Shown: positions 53,989 to 62,909, numbered from the stretch's first letter. The stretch is 64,000 nucleotides of DNA from Candidatus Nitrosopumilus sp. (GCA_016125975.1 JAEFCZ010000026.1:1-64000), one strand, 5' to 3'. Numbers and translations: made by a program. The notes: generated by a model from the sequence alone, not told the origin.

Positions 53989-54483
53989 TTGAATAACATA
54001 GAGAGAATGTTATCTGAAGCCTATGAGTGTATTGAAGACGGTGATTTTGAAGATGCCCTTAGTCTATATGATCTTGTATTGAAAAATGATCCTGTAAATA
54101 TCAGTGCCCTAATTGATAAAGGAGTCACTTTGCAAAATATAGGTAGAACAAAACTTGCAATTCGTTCCTATGATAAAGCTCTACAAATTTTTCCCACAAA
54201 TATTGATGCGTTATTAAACAAAGGTACTGCATTACATTCTAATCAACAATATGCTGATGCAATAAAATGCTACGAGGCAGTTTTAAAAATTGATAAAAAT
54301 TGCGCAATGGCATTAGCATACAAAGGATTGTCTTTGGGCGAAACTGGAAAACTACAAGATGCCCTAAAACATTTCAAAAAAGCATTATCTATTGATAAAG
54401 AATTTGACTTGGCAAGTATTTCAAAAGATATGGCTCAAGATTTGTTAAAATCCATTAAAGAAAATAAAATTAAAACACAGTGA
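53989..54483 (+). CDS. TPR-repeat protein, 164 aa
   Basis: About four TPR units, e.g. GDFEDALSLYDLVLKNDP, GRTKLAIRSYDKALQI, QYADAIKCYEAVLKI, GKLQDALKHFKKAL. The start is TTG. It follows the other TPR gene closely and may be a product of tandem duplication. Confidence 0.75.
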   Translation: MNNIERMLSEAYECIEDGDFEDALSLYDLVLKNDPVNISALIDKGVTLQNIGRTKLAIRSYDKALQIFPTNIDALLNKGTALHSNQQYADAIKCYEAVLKIDKNCAMALAYKGLSLGETGKLQDALKHFKKALSIDKEFDLASISKDMAQDLLKSIKENKIKTQ

Positions 54484-54643
54484 CATCGCCTGGTGCAGGT
54501 TCTCGATTCATTTCGTTTTCATGTGATTCAAAAAATTCTTTATGTTTCAAATTTTGATGTTCTCGAAGTTTTTCCAAATTCTCAAACCCTTCATGACATA
54601 GATAGCATTTTGGATTGTGCTCATCTACTAAAGGAAGTACCAT
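54470..54643 (-). CDS. C2H2 zinc-finger small protein, 57 aa
   Basis: An ATG at 54643 gives a 57-aa frame with CYLCHEGFENLEKLREHQNL then KH, a C2H2 finger. It ends inside the 3' end of the convergent TPR gene (14-bp overlap). One of several tiny zinc proteins of this window. Confidence 0.6.
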   Translation of the reverse strand: MVLPLVDEHNPKCYLCHEGFENLEKLREHQNLKHKEFFESHENEMNREPAPGDVTVF

Positions 54644-54719
54644 ATTGTAATGTGCCTATTTGACTACTTATTTCTTGAGCCTAACTAAGGAATATATCCT
54701 GATGTGACTGCTTTATGGT

Positions 54720-55817
54720 ATGTTAGAACAATTAGTAGGTGATTCACAAGCCTTAGATCGCGCAATTGCAGGTCAGGAATTATCTTACAAAGATGGTCTT
54801 GAATTGATGAATTATGATAATTTGCATTTACTTGGAGCAGTAGCTGATGCCCGAAGAAAAGAACTTGTTGGAGATACAGTTACTTTTGCAGCATCTTATT
54901 ACATGAATTACACAAATGTTTGTGCTGCAAGTTGTCAAATGTGTGCTTTTTATAGAAAAGATGGTGCTGAAGATGCTTACACTCTAACTCCTCAGGAAAT
55001 TGAACAACGAGTTGGAATTGCAAACCAAATGGGTGCTACGGAAGTACATATTGTTGGAGGATTTCATCCAAAACTTCCGTTAGAATATTATGAAGACATG
55101 ATGAAAGTAATCAAGAAAAATCACCCTAAATTAAACATCAAAGCATTAACTGCCGCAGAAATTTTCTATTTATCAAAACTAACAAAAAATTCTACTAAAG
55201 AAATTTTATCTCGTCTAAAAGATGCAGGGCTAGACTCAATGCCTGGTGGAGGTGCAGAATTATTTCACCCTGAAATCAGAAAAGAAATTGTTAGAGGAAA
55301 ATGTACTGGACAAGAATGGTTAGATGTAATTGAAGAAGCACATAACATGGGGATCAAAAGTAATGTTACAATGCTTTATGGTCATATTGAAAAACCTGAA
55401 CACATTGTTGATCATCTCATAAAAATTCGTGATTTACAAAAGAAAACAAATGGATTCATTACACTCATTCCTCTAAAATTTAGTTTGGATAATACTGAAT
55501 TAGAGCAAGAACATCTAGTAAATAACGAATGCTCTTCTGTTTATGACTTGAGAGTAATTGCATTATCTAGACTCATGCTTGCAAATACTTTGAACAACAT
55601 TTCTGTTTATTGGGTAGCATATGGTAAGAAACTTGCTCAAGTTGCATTGTCTAATGGTGGAAGTGACCTTGTAGGCACAGCTTTTTCTGAAGAAATCTAT
55701 CGTGCTGCTGGAAAAGCAACTAGCTCCTCAGTGGATGAACTTGCAACTATGGTAAAAGAAATAGGACGGACTCCTGCACAACGAAATACTCATTTTGGAA
55801 TTTTAAAGAATTTTTAA
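54720..55817 (+). CDS. mqnE: radical SAM enzyme, MqnE/CofH family (likely aminofutalosine synthase)
   Basis: A 365-aa radical SAM protein. The iron-sulfur motif is NVCAASCQMCAF near 62-73. TEVHIVGGFHPKLP, GLDSMPGGGAELF, TMLYGHIEKPEH and YWVAYGKKLAQVALS closely follow MqnE, which joins SAM to a chorismate-derived enolpyruvyl compound in menaquinone synthesis; CofH (F420 synthesis) is the alternative. The MqnD-like gene 1.1 kb away favours MqnE. Confidence 0.78.
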   Translation: MLEQLVGDSQALDRAIAGQELSYKDGLELMNYDNLHLLGAVADARRKELVGDTVTFAASYYMNYTNVCAASCQMCAFYRKDGAEDAYTLTPQEIEQRVGIANQMGATEVHIVGGFHPKLPLEYYEDMMKVIKKNHPKLNIKALTAAEIFYLSKLTKNSTKEILSRLKDAGLDSMPGGGAELFHPEIRKEIVRGKCTGQEWLDVIEEAHNMGIKSNVTMLYGHIEKPEHIVDHLIKIRDLQKKTNGFITLIPLKFSLDNTELEQEHLVNNECSSVYDLRVIALSRLMLANTLNNISVYWVAYGKKLAQVALSNGGSDLVGTAFSEEIYRAAGKATSSSVDELATMVKEIGRTPAQRNTHFGILKNF

Positions 55818-56119
55818 TCTAGATGTTTTTTAATGGATTCTAATTTTTCTTTTCCACTTTGATGTTTGTCTCTTCTTGAATCTATCTTAATTACAACTTC
55901 TACTCTGTTAATTCCTAAATTATGAACAGTTTCAGTCATCTGTTTTGTTGCTTTGTTAATTGTATCCATGTCATCTGATTCTAAAATGGTCCCCATAGAA
56001 TTAATTTCATATTTTAGATTATCAATTTTTTGAATTGTTTCTATTGCTTTTGCAATATAGAAACTTGCACTGGTAGTTTTTGTTGCAATTGGATAGATGC
56101 TAATCTCTGCATGAATCAT
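55814..56119 (-). CDS. MTH1187-family thiamine-binding protein
   Basis: A 101-aa protein with the family pattern: IHAEISIYPIATKTTSASFY, then YEINSMGTILESDDMDTI and VEVVIKIDSRRDK. These small tetrameric proteins bind thiamine or related ligands. It overlaps the end of mqnE by 4 bp, convergent. Confidence 0.78.
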   Translation of the reverse strand: MIHAEISIYPIATKTTSASFYIAKAIETIQKIDNLKYEINSMGTILESDDMDTINKATKQMTETVHNLGINRVEVVIKIDSRRDKHQSGKEKLESIKKHLD

Positions 56120-56156
56120 TCATTTTTTGTATTTGTTTGGGATTAAAAAGTTTGAA

Positions 56157-56432
56157 TTACTCTGCGGGCTTTTTCTCTGTTTTTTTTGCACTTCCTTTTT
56201 TACGTCTTGCCCCAAAACTTATCAAAACTAACAAAAATCCTACACCGATTAAAAGACCATACAATAACTGAAAAGCTTGATTTTCATCTTCTGCCATCAT
56301 TAAATCAATAATTTCTTCTTCTGTCATGCCAGAATGACCTGTTGGTGGCTCTCCAATTGTTAATCCGATAATAACTCCTGCAATGATCATAGCAAGACCT
56401 CCTGCAAAAATTCTCTTATCAATTAACACCAT
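56157..56432 (-). CDS. two-span membrane protein, 91 aa
   Basis: Hydrophobic segments near 7-26 and 57-75 with an acidic loop (MTEEEIIDLMMAEDENQ) between; the tail is Lys-rich (KKGSAKKTEKK). Unknown function. Confidence 0.6.
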   Translation of the reverse strand: MVLIDKRIFAGGLAMIIAGVIIGLTIGEPPTGHSGMTEEEIIDLMMAEDENQAFQLLYGLLIGVGFLLVLISFGARRKKGSAKKTEKKPAE

Positions 56433-56627
56433 TTTGATATTATTTTGAATCTATCATATATTAGGAAATTGGATGTTGAAAATTTGATTTTATTGCTATT
56501 TTAGGCATGTTTTTAGTAATATCATACCTTAAACTATCAAATTAATTGTCTATTATCATTTCAAATCTGTTGTAACTTTTTATTAAAAATTTGATCTTTT
56601 ATCAAAAAACTATTGTGTCTTGGCTAT

Positions 56628-56918
56628 TTAAAATCCCTCTGGAGGTTTTTGAACAAATACATTGCAAACAAGAGCATCCGTTTTTTCGTCTCTATATTGT
56701 ACGTTACATGAAACAAATTTTCCTTTCAATGCTCTTTCCAAATCCTCTTTTGTTTTTTCTTCATATTGTGGCTGATTAGGATCGTCAATTTTACTCATGA
56801 TGATTTTCTCTACTTTTCCATATTCTTCTTGATTGTCTTTTCTAGTGTGGCTGATTAATAATTCAAAGGCATTGTTTGTAAAAATACTGATAACTGCTCC
56901 TCCAATACCGTCGCCCAT
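56628..56918 (-). CDS. hypothetical protein, 96 aa
   Basis: An alpha/beta soluble protein (AVISIFTNNAFELLISHTRK ... FVSCNVQYRDEKTDALVCNV). Unrecognised. It lies 26 nt downstream of the MqnD-like gene, same strand, so cotranscription is likely. Confidence 0.55.
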   Translation of the reverse strand: MGDGIGGAVISIFTNNAFELLISHTRKDNQEEYGKVEKIIMSKIDDPNQPQYEEKTKEDLERALKGKFVSCNVQYRDEKTDALVCNVFVQKPPEGF

Positions 56919-56944
56919 GTTTTTTATTTTTATTTGTTCTATAA

Positions 56945-57772
56945 TTACTTGATGGCGATACTTAATTCAAAATCTGGAACAAGATTTTTTTCTTTTGCCA
57001 TTTCAAATACTCGTCTTATGGATTCTTCACCTGCATCACCCATGTTGACTGTTACTTGATTTACATACATTTTTACAAATTTTTCAATTAATTCTCGTGG
57101 TTTTCCTCTTGAATATTGCATTGCATATTCTAATGTATCATCTAAATTTTCTAATCCGTACTCTATTGATGCTTGAAGATATTTGTCAAATTTGTGGATT
57201 GTCTCCATTCCCAAATCTGTTTTCATTACATTGATTCCAAGTGGTACAGGAAGACCATTTGTTGTTTTGTCCCACCATTCTCCAACATCTAAAATTTTGA
57301 CATTACCTTCTTGTTCATATGATAGTTGAGTTTCATGAATTACTAGTCCTGCATCGACTTTGCCTGATTTTACAGCCTCAGGAATATCACTAAAGTTCAT
57401 TTCAACATAATCAAATTTTCCAATCATTAGTTGTAGTAGTAAAAATGCTGATGTCATCTTTCCTGGAATTGCAATTTTACATTTTTTTATTTCATCAATA
57501 GTCATTTGTTCTCTTGCTGTAACAATAGGTCCATATCCTATACCGAAACTTCCCCCACTTCTCAATATTGTACATCCTGGAATGTATGCACATGCATGAA
57601 CTGAAACTGCAGTAACATCTAATTGTGGATCGGTTGCTTTACGATTTAATTTTTCAATATCTTCAATTACATGGTTTACTTTGAAATCTGGTGATGGAAC
57701 TTTTCCTGTAAACATACCATAAAACATGAATGCATCATCTGAATCAGGTGTATGTCCTACAGATATTTCCAT
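56945..57772 (-). CDS. MqnA/MqnD-family menaquinone biosynthesis protein
   Basis: About 275 aa, periplasmic-binding-protein fold. The N-terminus ISVGHTPDSDDAFMFYGMF, then SVHACAYIPG and GYGPIVTARE, and a VDAGLVIHETQLSYEQEG block match MqnD (1,4-dihydroxy-6-naphthoate synthase) better than MqnA. I start at the Met of MEISVGH, 33 nt inside the longest frame. With the MqnE-like gene nearby it supports a futalosine-type menaquinone pathway. Confidence 0.78.
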   Translation of the reverse strand: MEISVGHTPDSDDAFMFYGMFTGKVPSPDFKVNHVIEDIEKLNRKATDPQLDVTAVSVHACAYIPGCTILRSGGSFGIGYGPIVTAREQMTIDEIKKCKIAIPGKMTSAFLLLQLMIGKFDYVEMNFSDIPEAVKSGKVDAGLVIHETQLSYEQEGNVKILDVGEWWDKTTNGLPVPLGINVMKTDLGMETIHKFDKYLQASIEYGLENLDDTLEYAMQYSRGKPRELIEKFVKMYVNQVTVNMGDAGEESIRRVFEMAKEKNLVPDFELSIAIK

Positions 57773-57856
57773 GATCTGTTCCAATTTTGTCGTAATAAAA
57801 ATCAAAACATACTCAAAACAGATTTTCTAATATATGTCAAGAAATTATTTCAAATA

Positions 57857-58762
57857 ATGAACACGATAAAAGCTTTTGAAAAAGATATTTGCCTTCAAGT
57901 AGATTTTTTAAAATCTTTTAAAACTCAAATGCCTATTTCAAAAACTCTTCAAAAAAATACTATTTTTTCAGGAAGTGGTGATTCATTAGTTTCATCAATG
58001 TTGGCTGAATCCTTTTCTGATGGATTTGTTAAATCCATGGATCCTTTAGATTTGTACAAAAATAAACACTTGGTAAAATCAAAACATGTCTATTTTGTAT
58101 CTATCTCTGGAAACACAATAACTAATATCAAAGTAGCAAAGATTGCAAAAAAATCAACTGCAATTACTTCAAAATCTGATAACAGATTAGCCAAAGTTTC
58201 AGATAGCATTATTTTATTAAATTCTCCAAATCACGATGTTTTTACTGCCGGAAGTATCTCGTTTTTAGAAAGTGCACTTACTTGCATCTCTCTAGTCAAA
58301 CCAATAACTATCCATAACCCTTCAAAATTATTCACAAAAGCAAAATCTGATTCTAACAACGTAAAAATTTCAAAGAAAATCTATGTTTTGGGCAATTTAT
58401 TCACATTTCCACTTGCAATGTATTGTGCAGCAAAGTTCTATGAGGTGATGGGATATGATGTGCATTATTCAAAAATAGAACAATTCTCTCATATGGAACT
58501 ATTTTCAGCTAAAAAAAGTGATACTGTTGTCCTTTTTGAAGAAAAAAATACCCATAATAGACAACTTGTAAAAAATCTTAAAAAAATTGGGATAAATATT
58601 ATTCATCCAAATCTTCCTTCTGAAAAACTATCTCAGATGTTGTATTGTACATTTTTTTCTCAGTTAATTGTGCTAAATGAGGCAAAAAAGAAACGCAAAA
58701 AAGACTGTCATTTTGTCACTGCAAAAAATATTCGTAATGTAAGCAACCAAATGATCTATTGA
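57857..58762 (+). CDS. SIS-domain protein (sugar isomerase type)
   Basis: About 301 aa from the ATG at 57857. NTIFSGSGDSLVSSMLAE and VYFVSISGNTITNIKVAK are SIS phosphosugar-binding elements, with a second SIS half from about 180 (KIYVLGNLFTFPLAMYCA). It is a GlmS/bifunctional-isomerase-like layout without a glutaminase domain, so the sugar substrate is unknown. Confidence 0.72.
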   Translation: MNTIKAFEKDICLQVDFLKSFKTQMPISKTLQKNTIFSGSGDSLVSSMLAESFSDGFVKSMDPLDLYKNKHLVKSKHVYFVSISGNTITNIKVAKIAKKSTAITSKSDNRLAKVSDSIILLNSPNHDVFTAGSISFLESALTCISLVKPITIHNPSKLFTKAKSDSNNVKISKKIYVLGNLFTFPLAMYCAAKFYEVMGYDVHYSKIEQFSHMELFSAKKSDTVVLFEEKNTHNRQLVKNLKKIGINIIHPNLPSEKLSQMLYCTFFSQLIVLNEAKKKRKKDCHFVTAKNIRNVSNQMIY

Positions 58763-58781
58763 TCTTTTTGTAAGGCTAAGG

Positions 58782-58788
58782 TTTAATA
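58782..58788 (+). promoter_or_regulatory. TATA box for EF-2
   Basis: TTTAATA lies about 27 nt before the ATG at 58812, fitting a strong leaderless promoter. Confidence 0.55.
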
Positions 58789-58811
58789 GCTGAATCCTAG
58801 GGTTTGCGAAT

Positions 58812-61046
58812 ATGGTAAAATTCAAGTCAACAAGCGATGTTATGAAAATTATTAAAAATAAGGATCAGATCCGAAACTTTGGTGTAATCGCACACGTTGA
58901 TCATGGAAAAACTACCATGAGTGATAGTCTTTTAGCCTACTCTGGAATCATTGCACCTTCTGCTGCTGGTAAAGCCCTTGCAATGGACTTTGATAAAGAA
59001 GAACAACAAAGAGGAATTACGATTTATCAAGCAAATGTCACTTTGCTCTTTCAACAAAAAGACAAAGAATATGTCATTAACATGATTGATACACCTGGAC
59101 ACGTTGACTTTAGTGGTAGAGTAATTCGTAGTCTTAGAGCAATTGATGGTGCCGTAGTTGTATGTGATGCAGTTGAAGGTATCATGACTCAAACTGAAAC
59201 TGTAACTAGAATGGCCCTTGAAGAAAGAGTAAAACCTGTTTTGTTTATCAACAAAGTAGACAGACTCATCAAAGAATTACGATTAACTCCTGAAAAAATG
59301 CAAGCACAACTTGCAGAAGTAGTATCAAACTTTAATCAATTAATTGACACTTATGCTGAACCTGAATACAAAGAAAAATGGAAAGTTTCCATTCAAGATG
59401 CAAGTGTCACATTTGGTTCTGCAAAAGACAGATGGGCAATCAATGTTGATTTAATGAAAGAAAGAGGAATCACATTCAAAGATGTTATTGATGCTTATGA
59501 AAATGAAAAGGTCGACGGCCTTGTTGAGAAAGCACCATTAGCTGATGCAGTTCTTGGAATGGTTGTAAAACATCATCCTGCTCCTGCAGAAGCTGTAAAG
59601 TACAGGATTCCGCAAATTTGGAAAGGTGATTTAGATTCTGATGTTGGAAAAGCATTACTTGCCTGTGATGATACTGGTCCGACAATTATGATGATTGTAA
59701 ACATGGTATTAGATCCTGCAGCTGGACCTGTAGCAATTGGAAGACTGTTTTCTGGAACCATTAAAGATGGACAATCTATTCAAATTATTGATGAAAAACG
59801 TGAAGGAAGAGTTCAATCTGTAAACTTTTTCATGGGAAATCAAAGAGAACAAGTAGGTGAACTTGGTGCTGGAAACATTCCTGCATTGTTAGGACTAACA
59901 GAAGCTAGAGCAGGTAATACATTATCTACTGTAAAGGATATTCCAATGTTTGAAGGTGTCAAATATGTTTCAGAACCTGTTGTTCAGGTTGCAATTGAAC
60001 CAAAACATCCCAAGGATTTACCAAAACTTGTTGAAATTTTAAGACAACTTACAATTGAAGATCCAAACCTTGCCGTTAGGATTGATGAAGAAAGTGGAGA
60101 AACTATTGTTGCTGGTATGGGTGTGTTGCACCTTGATGTTGCAACCCATAGAATTCAAGATGCAAAATGTGAGATAGTTACATCTGAACCTTTGATTAAC
60201 TATAGAGAAACTGTAAAGGCTGGATGTAAGCCAATCATGGCAAAATCCCCAAACAGACACAACAAAATTTTCATGAAAGTTGAACCTTTAGAGCCTGAAA
60301 TTGCACATATGCTTAGAACTGGTGAAATCAGTGATATGAAAGACAAGAAAGTAGTATCTGATTTACTCAAAGGCGCAGGATGGGATACTGATACAATTAA
60401 GAGAGTTATGAAATTTGATTCTCGTGGTAATGTTTTGATTAACGGTACAAAAGGTGTTCAATTTGTTCAAGAATCAACGGATTCTATTAATTCTGGTTTT
60501 GATGAAGTAATGAAAGAAGGCCCTCTTTGTAAAGAACAGATGAGAGACTGTAAATTCACGTTTACTCATTTTGTTCCTCACGAGGATACTGCACACAGAG
60601 GCTTGTCTCAACTAGGACCTGCATCTCGTAGAGCATGTATGGGTGCGTTATTAACTGCAGGAACTGCTGTCTTGGAGCCAACTTTGGCAATTGAAGTTCG
60701 TGTGCCTACTGATTTAGTTGGAAACGTTGCAACTGTTCTTTCTGGAAAACGTGGCAAGGTTTTGGACATGTCTCAAAAAGGCGCATCAAGTATTGTTACT
60801 GGCGAAATTCCAGCTTCTGAGACCTTTACATTATCTGAAGAGATGAGAGGCCAAACTGCTGGACGTGCTACATGGAATACTTCTTTCAAAGAATGGACTG
60901 AAGTTCCAAAATCAATGCTAGCTACGGCTGTTGCTGATATTAGAAAAAGAAAAGGACTTGCTCCTGAACCTCCAGGTGCCAGTGAGTTCATCGATAAAGA
61001 CACAATAACCAAAACCGTACGATCAATGTTTGAAATTGAGAACTGA
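58812..61046 (+). CDS. fusA: translation elongation factor 2
   Basis: A 744-aa archaeal EF-2 that drives ribosomal translocation. G1 AHVDHGKTT near 28-36, the switch I region with RGITI, G3 DTPGHVDF near 95 and G4 NKVD near 151. The diphthamide-bearing His loop is in domain IV (FTHFVPHEDTAHRG near 595). Length is normal. The final ~30 codons are re-found in scrambled order immediately downstream. Confidence 0.96.
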   Translation: MVKFKSTSDVMKIIKNKDQIRNFGVIAHVDHGKTTMSDSLLAYSGIIAPSAAGKALAMDFDKEEQQRGITIYQANVTLLFQQKDKEYVINMIDTPGHVDFSGRVIRSLRAIDGAVVVCDAVEGIMTQTETVTRMALEERVKPVLFINKVDRLIKELRLTPEKMQAQLAEVVSNFNQLIDTYAEPEYKEKWKVSIQDASVTFGSAKDRWAINVDLMKERGITFKDVIDAYENEKVDGLVEKAPLADAVLGMVVKHHPAPAEAVKYRIPQIWKGDLDSDVGKALLACDDTGPTIMMIVNMVLDPAAGPVAIGRLFSGTIKDGQSIQIIDEKREGRVQSVNFFMGNQREQVGELGAGNIPALLGLTEARAGNTLSTVKDIPMFEGVKYVSEPVVQVAIEPKHPKDLPKLVEILRQLTIEDPNLAVRIDEESGETIVAGMGVLHLDVATHRIQDAKCEIVTSEPLINYRETVKAGCKPIMAKSPNRHNKIFMKVEPLEPEIAHMLRTGEISDMKDKKVVSDLLKGAGWDTDTIKRVMKFDSRGNVLINGTKGVQFVQESTDSINSGFDEVMKEGPLCKEQMRDCKFTFTHFVPHEDTAHRGLSQLGPASRRACMGALLTAGTAVLEPTLAIEVRVPTDLVGNVATVLSGKRGKVLDMSQKGASSIVTGEIPASETFTLSEEMRGQTAGRATWNTSFKEWTEVPKSMLATAVADIRKRKGLAPEPPGASEFIDKDTITKTVRSMFEIEN

Positions 61047-61092
61047 GTGACATATTGATTAGGGATAATGGGGATAGCAACGAGGAGATGCT

Positions 61093-61167
61093 GACACAAT
61101 AACCAAAACCGTACGAGCAGCGTTTGAAATCTGAACCTCCAGGTGCCAGTGAGTTCATCGATAAAGA
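61093..61167 (+). repeat. scrambled copy of EF-2 3' end
   Basis: Two blocks of the EF-2 tail recur here in swapped order. Block B (61093-61116) equals 60999-61022 exactly and continues as a divergent copy that still reads ...TITKTVRAAFEI then stop. Block A (61131-61167, 37 nt) equals 60964-61000. So it is not a simple tandem duplication. Confidence 0.85.
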
Positions 61168-61224
61168 ATAAAAAATAATATTATCTTTTTAAAATACAGA
61201 AATAAAAAACTAGAATTAACTAGT

Positions 61225-61680
61225 TTACGGTGTTGCTGAACAAGTACCAATGGATCTAACAATAAATGTTGCTTCTAACGCTTCTCCGTCGTCACCATTT
61301 GTTCCAGTATCAGTTTCAGTGCCTAGGAAGAAATCAACCCATGTATTTGTTGGAAAACCGGTTGTTGGAACTTCATCTCCAAAAAAGAATTCATCTGTCT
61401 CTCCAGCTAAAACATCTGCAACAAGTTCTGTATCAAATACACCTTCCTCAGTTGCATGCAGATCAACTATGTCATCTGCTTCAATATTTGTCAAGTCAGT
61501 TTTTATTCCTAATAGAACAAATGCTCCATTACAAGTAATCCCTACACGATCACCAGAATCATAATTAGTATCTGTTGCAGTAATTTCTTGTAGAATTCCA
61601 ATACTAGTTGAATGTGCTGTGCTTGCCTGCTCTATTGGTGCAGATGCAAATAATCCTGCGACCAATATTGTTACTGTCAA
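61225..61680 (-). CDS. secreted protein, probably frameshifted at its start
   Basis: A 151-aa frame from TTG 61680: a hydrophobic signal segment (ILVAGLFASAPIEQASTA) then an acidic beta-rich domain (DTNYDSGDRVGITCNGAFVLLG). The natural start seems to be ATG 61706, which has TATA sequence (61727-61735) at the leaderless distance, but a run of six A (minus strand; 61698-61703) leaves it one base out of frame. Seven A would give an in-frame MKKTTNTAILTV start. It is probably exported. Confidence 0.55.
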   Translation of the reverse strand: MTVTILVAGLFASAPIEQASTAHSTSIGILQEITATDTNYDSGDRVGITCNGAFVLLGIKTDLTNIEADDIVDLHATEEGVFDTELVADVLAGETDEFFFGDEVPTTGFPTNTWVDFFLGTETDTGTNGDDGEALEATFIVRSIGTCSATP

Positions 61681-61773
61681 TATAGCGGTATTGGTAGTTT
61701 TTTCATCAACGGTTTCACTTTTTGAATATATTAAAGCATATCTAGGAACTCGTTTTTCAAGATTTTCTTAATT

Positions 61774-61884
61774 CTAAATCTCTGAGCATATTTTTTGAAC
61801 GTGTCCTGCGTCTTTTTTACATGCTTCGATGATTTTTTGTTGAATCTCTTCTTTTTGTTCACTAGTTATTTTCTGCGTGCCCAT
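61774..61884 (-). CDS. possible 36-aa microprotein
   Basis: ATG 61884 to TAG 61774-61776 encodes a charged helix with two Cys (QQKIIEACKKDAGHVQKIC). Coding-like but too short to be sure. Confidence 0.35.
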   Translation of the reverse strand: MGTQKITSEQKEEIQQKIIEACKKDAGHVQKICSEI

Positions 61885-61995
61885 CTCACACATCCTTCAT
61901 TGTTCTTGGATCTAAATGTATGTGCCAAATTTTTTTTAAACAATTAGCCTTAATCTTTTGAATTATTTTTACTCTAAAAAATTTTTTAATAGTTG

Positions 61996-62012
61996 ACCTA
62001 CTAATAGTAGGT
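61996..62012. promoter_or_regulatory. operator-like palindrome before the wHTH gene
   Basis: ACCTACTA-A-TAGTAGGT is a perfect 8-bp inverted repeat around one base. It lies between a TTTTTTAATAG TATA-like sequence (about 61983-61992) and the ATG at 62026. It suggests autoregulation by the following winged-helix protein. Confidence 0.6.
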
Positions 62013-62025
62013 TGACCTAGATAAA

Positions 62026-62604
62026 ATGAGTCAACCTGAGCCTGCCTTAATGAAATATGAGCGTGAACGGATTGTTCTAGAACATATCAAAGAAAACCCC
62101 GAACTACATCATAATGCACTCTTGAAGCATATTGTCCCAAAATTTATGGCAAAAACTACTTTTGAAAAAACCCGTGATTCTCTTATTGAAAAAGAAATCA
62201 TTTTTGTAACCTCCAAAAGTAATATGAAATTTTATCGTTTAACTGAAAACTATGAGCACAAATCAGCACAACATATTGAACAAACGACAAACAACTCTTT
62301 TCATGATGTCAAATCCCAAATAAAACGATTAGAAACTGATTTTCCTCATAAAGACATAGATGAAAAAATAATTATTTCAAATTCTCTTTTGAAACTATTA
62401 CTTCAAACAGATAATGGTTTTACAATTTTAGATTCTCTAAAAAATCCAAAAAAGACTTTGTATCGAGATGAACATTTAATCATTCAACAGTTAATTTTCA
62501 AAGTTTTTGAAATAATTCGTAATGATAATGATTCTGAATTATTACTTCCCACAATTCTTAGTTTTTTGGGTGTTATTGTCCCAAAAAATTCATCAGATAC
62601 ATAG
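62026..62604 (+). CDS. winged-helix regulator-like protein, 192 aa
   Basis: The N-terminal winged-helix (ERIVLEHIKENPELHHNALL ... TFEKTRDSLIEKEIIFVT) is followed by a helical C-terminal domain (SLLKLLLQTDNGFTILDSL). A 17-bp palindrome lies directly in its promoter. Probably a transcriptional regulator; the ligand is unknown. Confidence 0.65.
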   Translation: MSQPEPALMKYERERIVLEHIKENPELHHNALLKHIVPKFMAKTTFEKTRDSLIEKEIIFVTSKSNMKFYRLTENYEHKSAQHIEQTTNNSFHDVKSQIKRLETDFPHKDIDEKIIISNSLLKLLLQTDNGFTILDSLKNPKKTLYRDEHLIIQQLIFKVFEIIRNDNDSELLLPTILSFLGVIVPKNSSDT

Positions 62605-62647
62605 TATATTCTTTAGTTATTTATTCAGGTAAATTTTATCCTATTTC

Positions 62648-62875
62648 ATGGGATTACTATATACCAAATTTTACATGGATTTTGATGAAAGTGATTGGAA
62701 TCAAATATCTAATAATCCAATTATTTTTCAAACCAAAAAAGAAAATGTATCTTTGGAGATAGATGATGCTTCTCATAACTTTTACAAATTAAATTTCAAA
62801 AAAGGTGGCAAGATTCAGATGTTTCGAGTGACTGGAAGATTTAGACTCACTTGGGATGATGAAGATGTTCTATAA
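62648..62875 (+). CDS. hypothetical protein, 75 aa
   Basis: A beta-rich small protein (FQTKKENVSLEIDDASHNFY ... MFRVTGRFRLTWDD). Unrecognised. Confidence 0.5.
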   Translation: MGLLYTKFYMDFDESDWNQISNNPIIFQTKKENVSLEIDDASHNFYKLNFKKGGKIQMFRVTGRFRLTWDDEDVL

Positions 62876-62909
62876 CTAAAATTATAATGGGCTGTTTCTA
62901 AATTACTTT

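Noticed and set aside
61062-61080. Sequence resembling a homing endonuclease target (TAGGGATAATGGGGATAG)
   Set aside because: Only the first half matches; no homing endonuclease or intein is present in EF-2.
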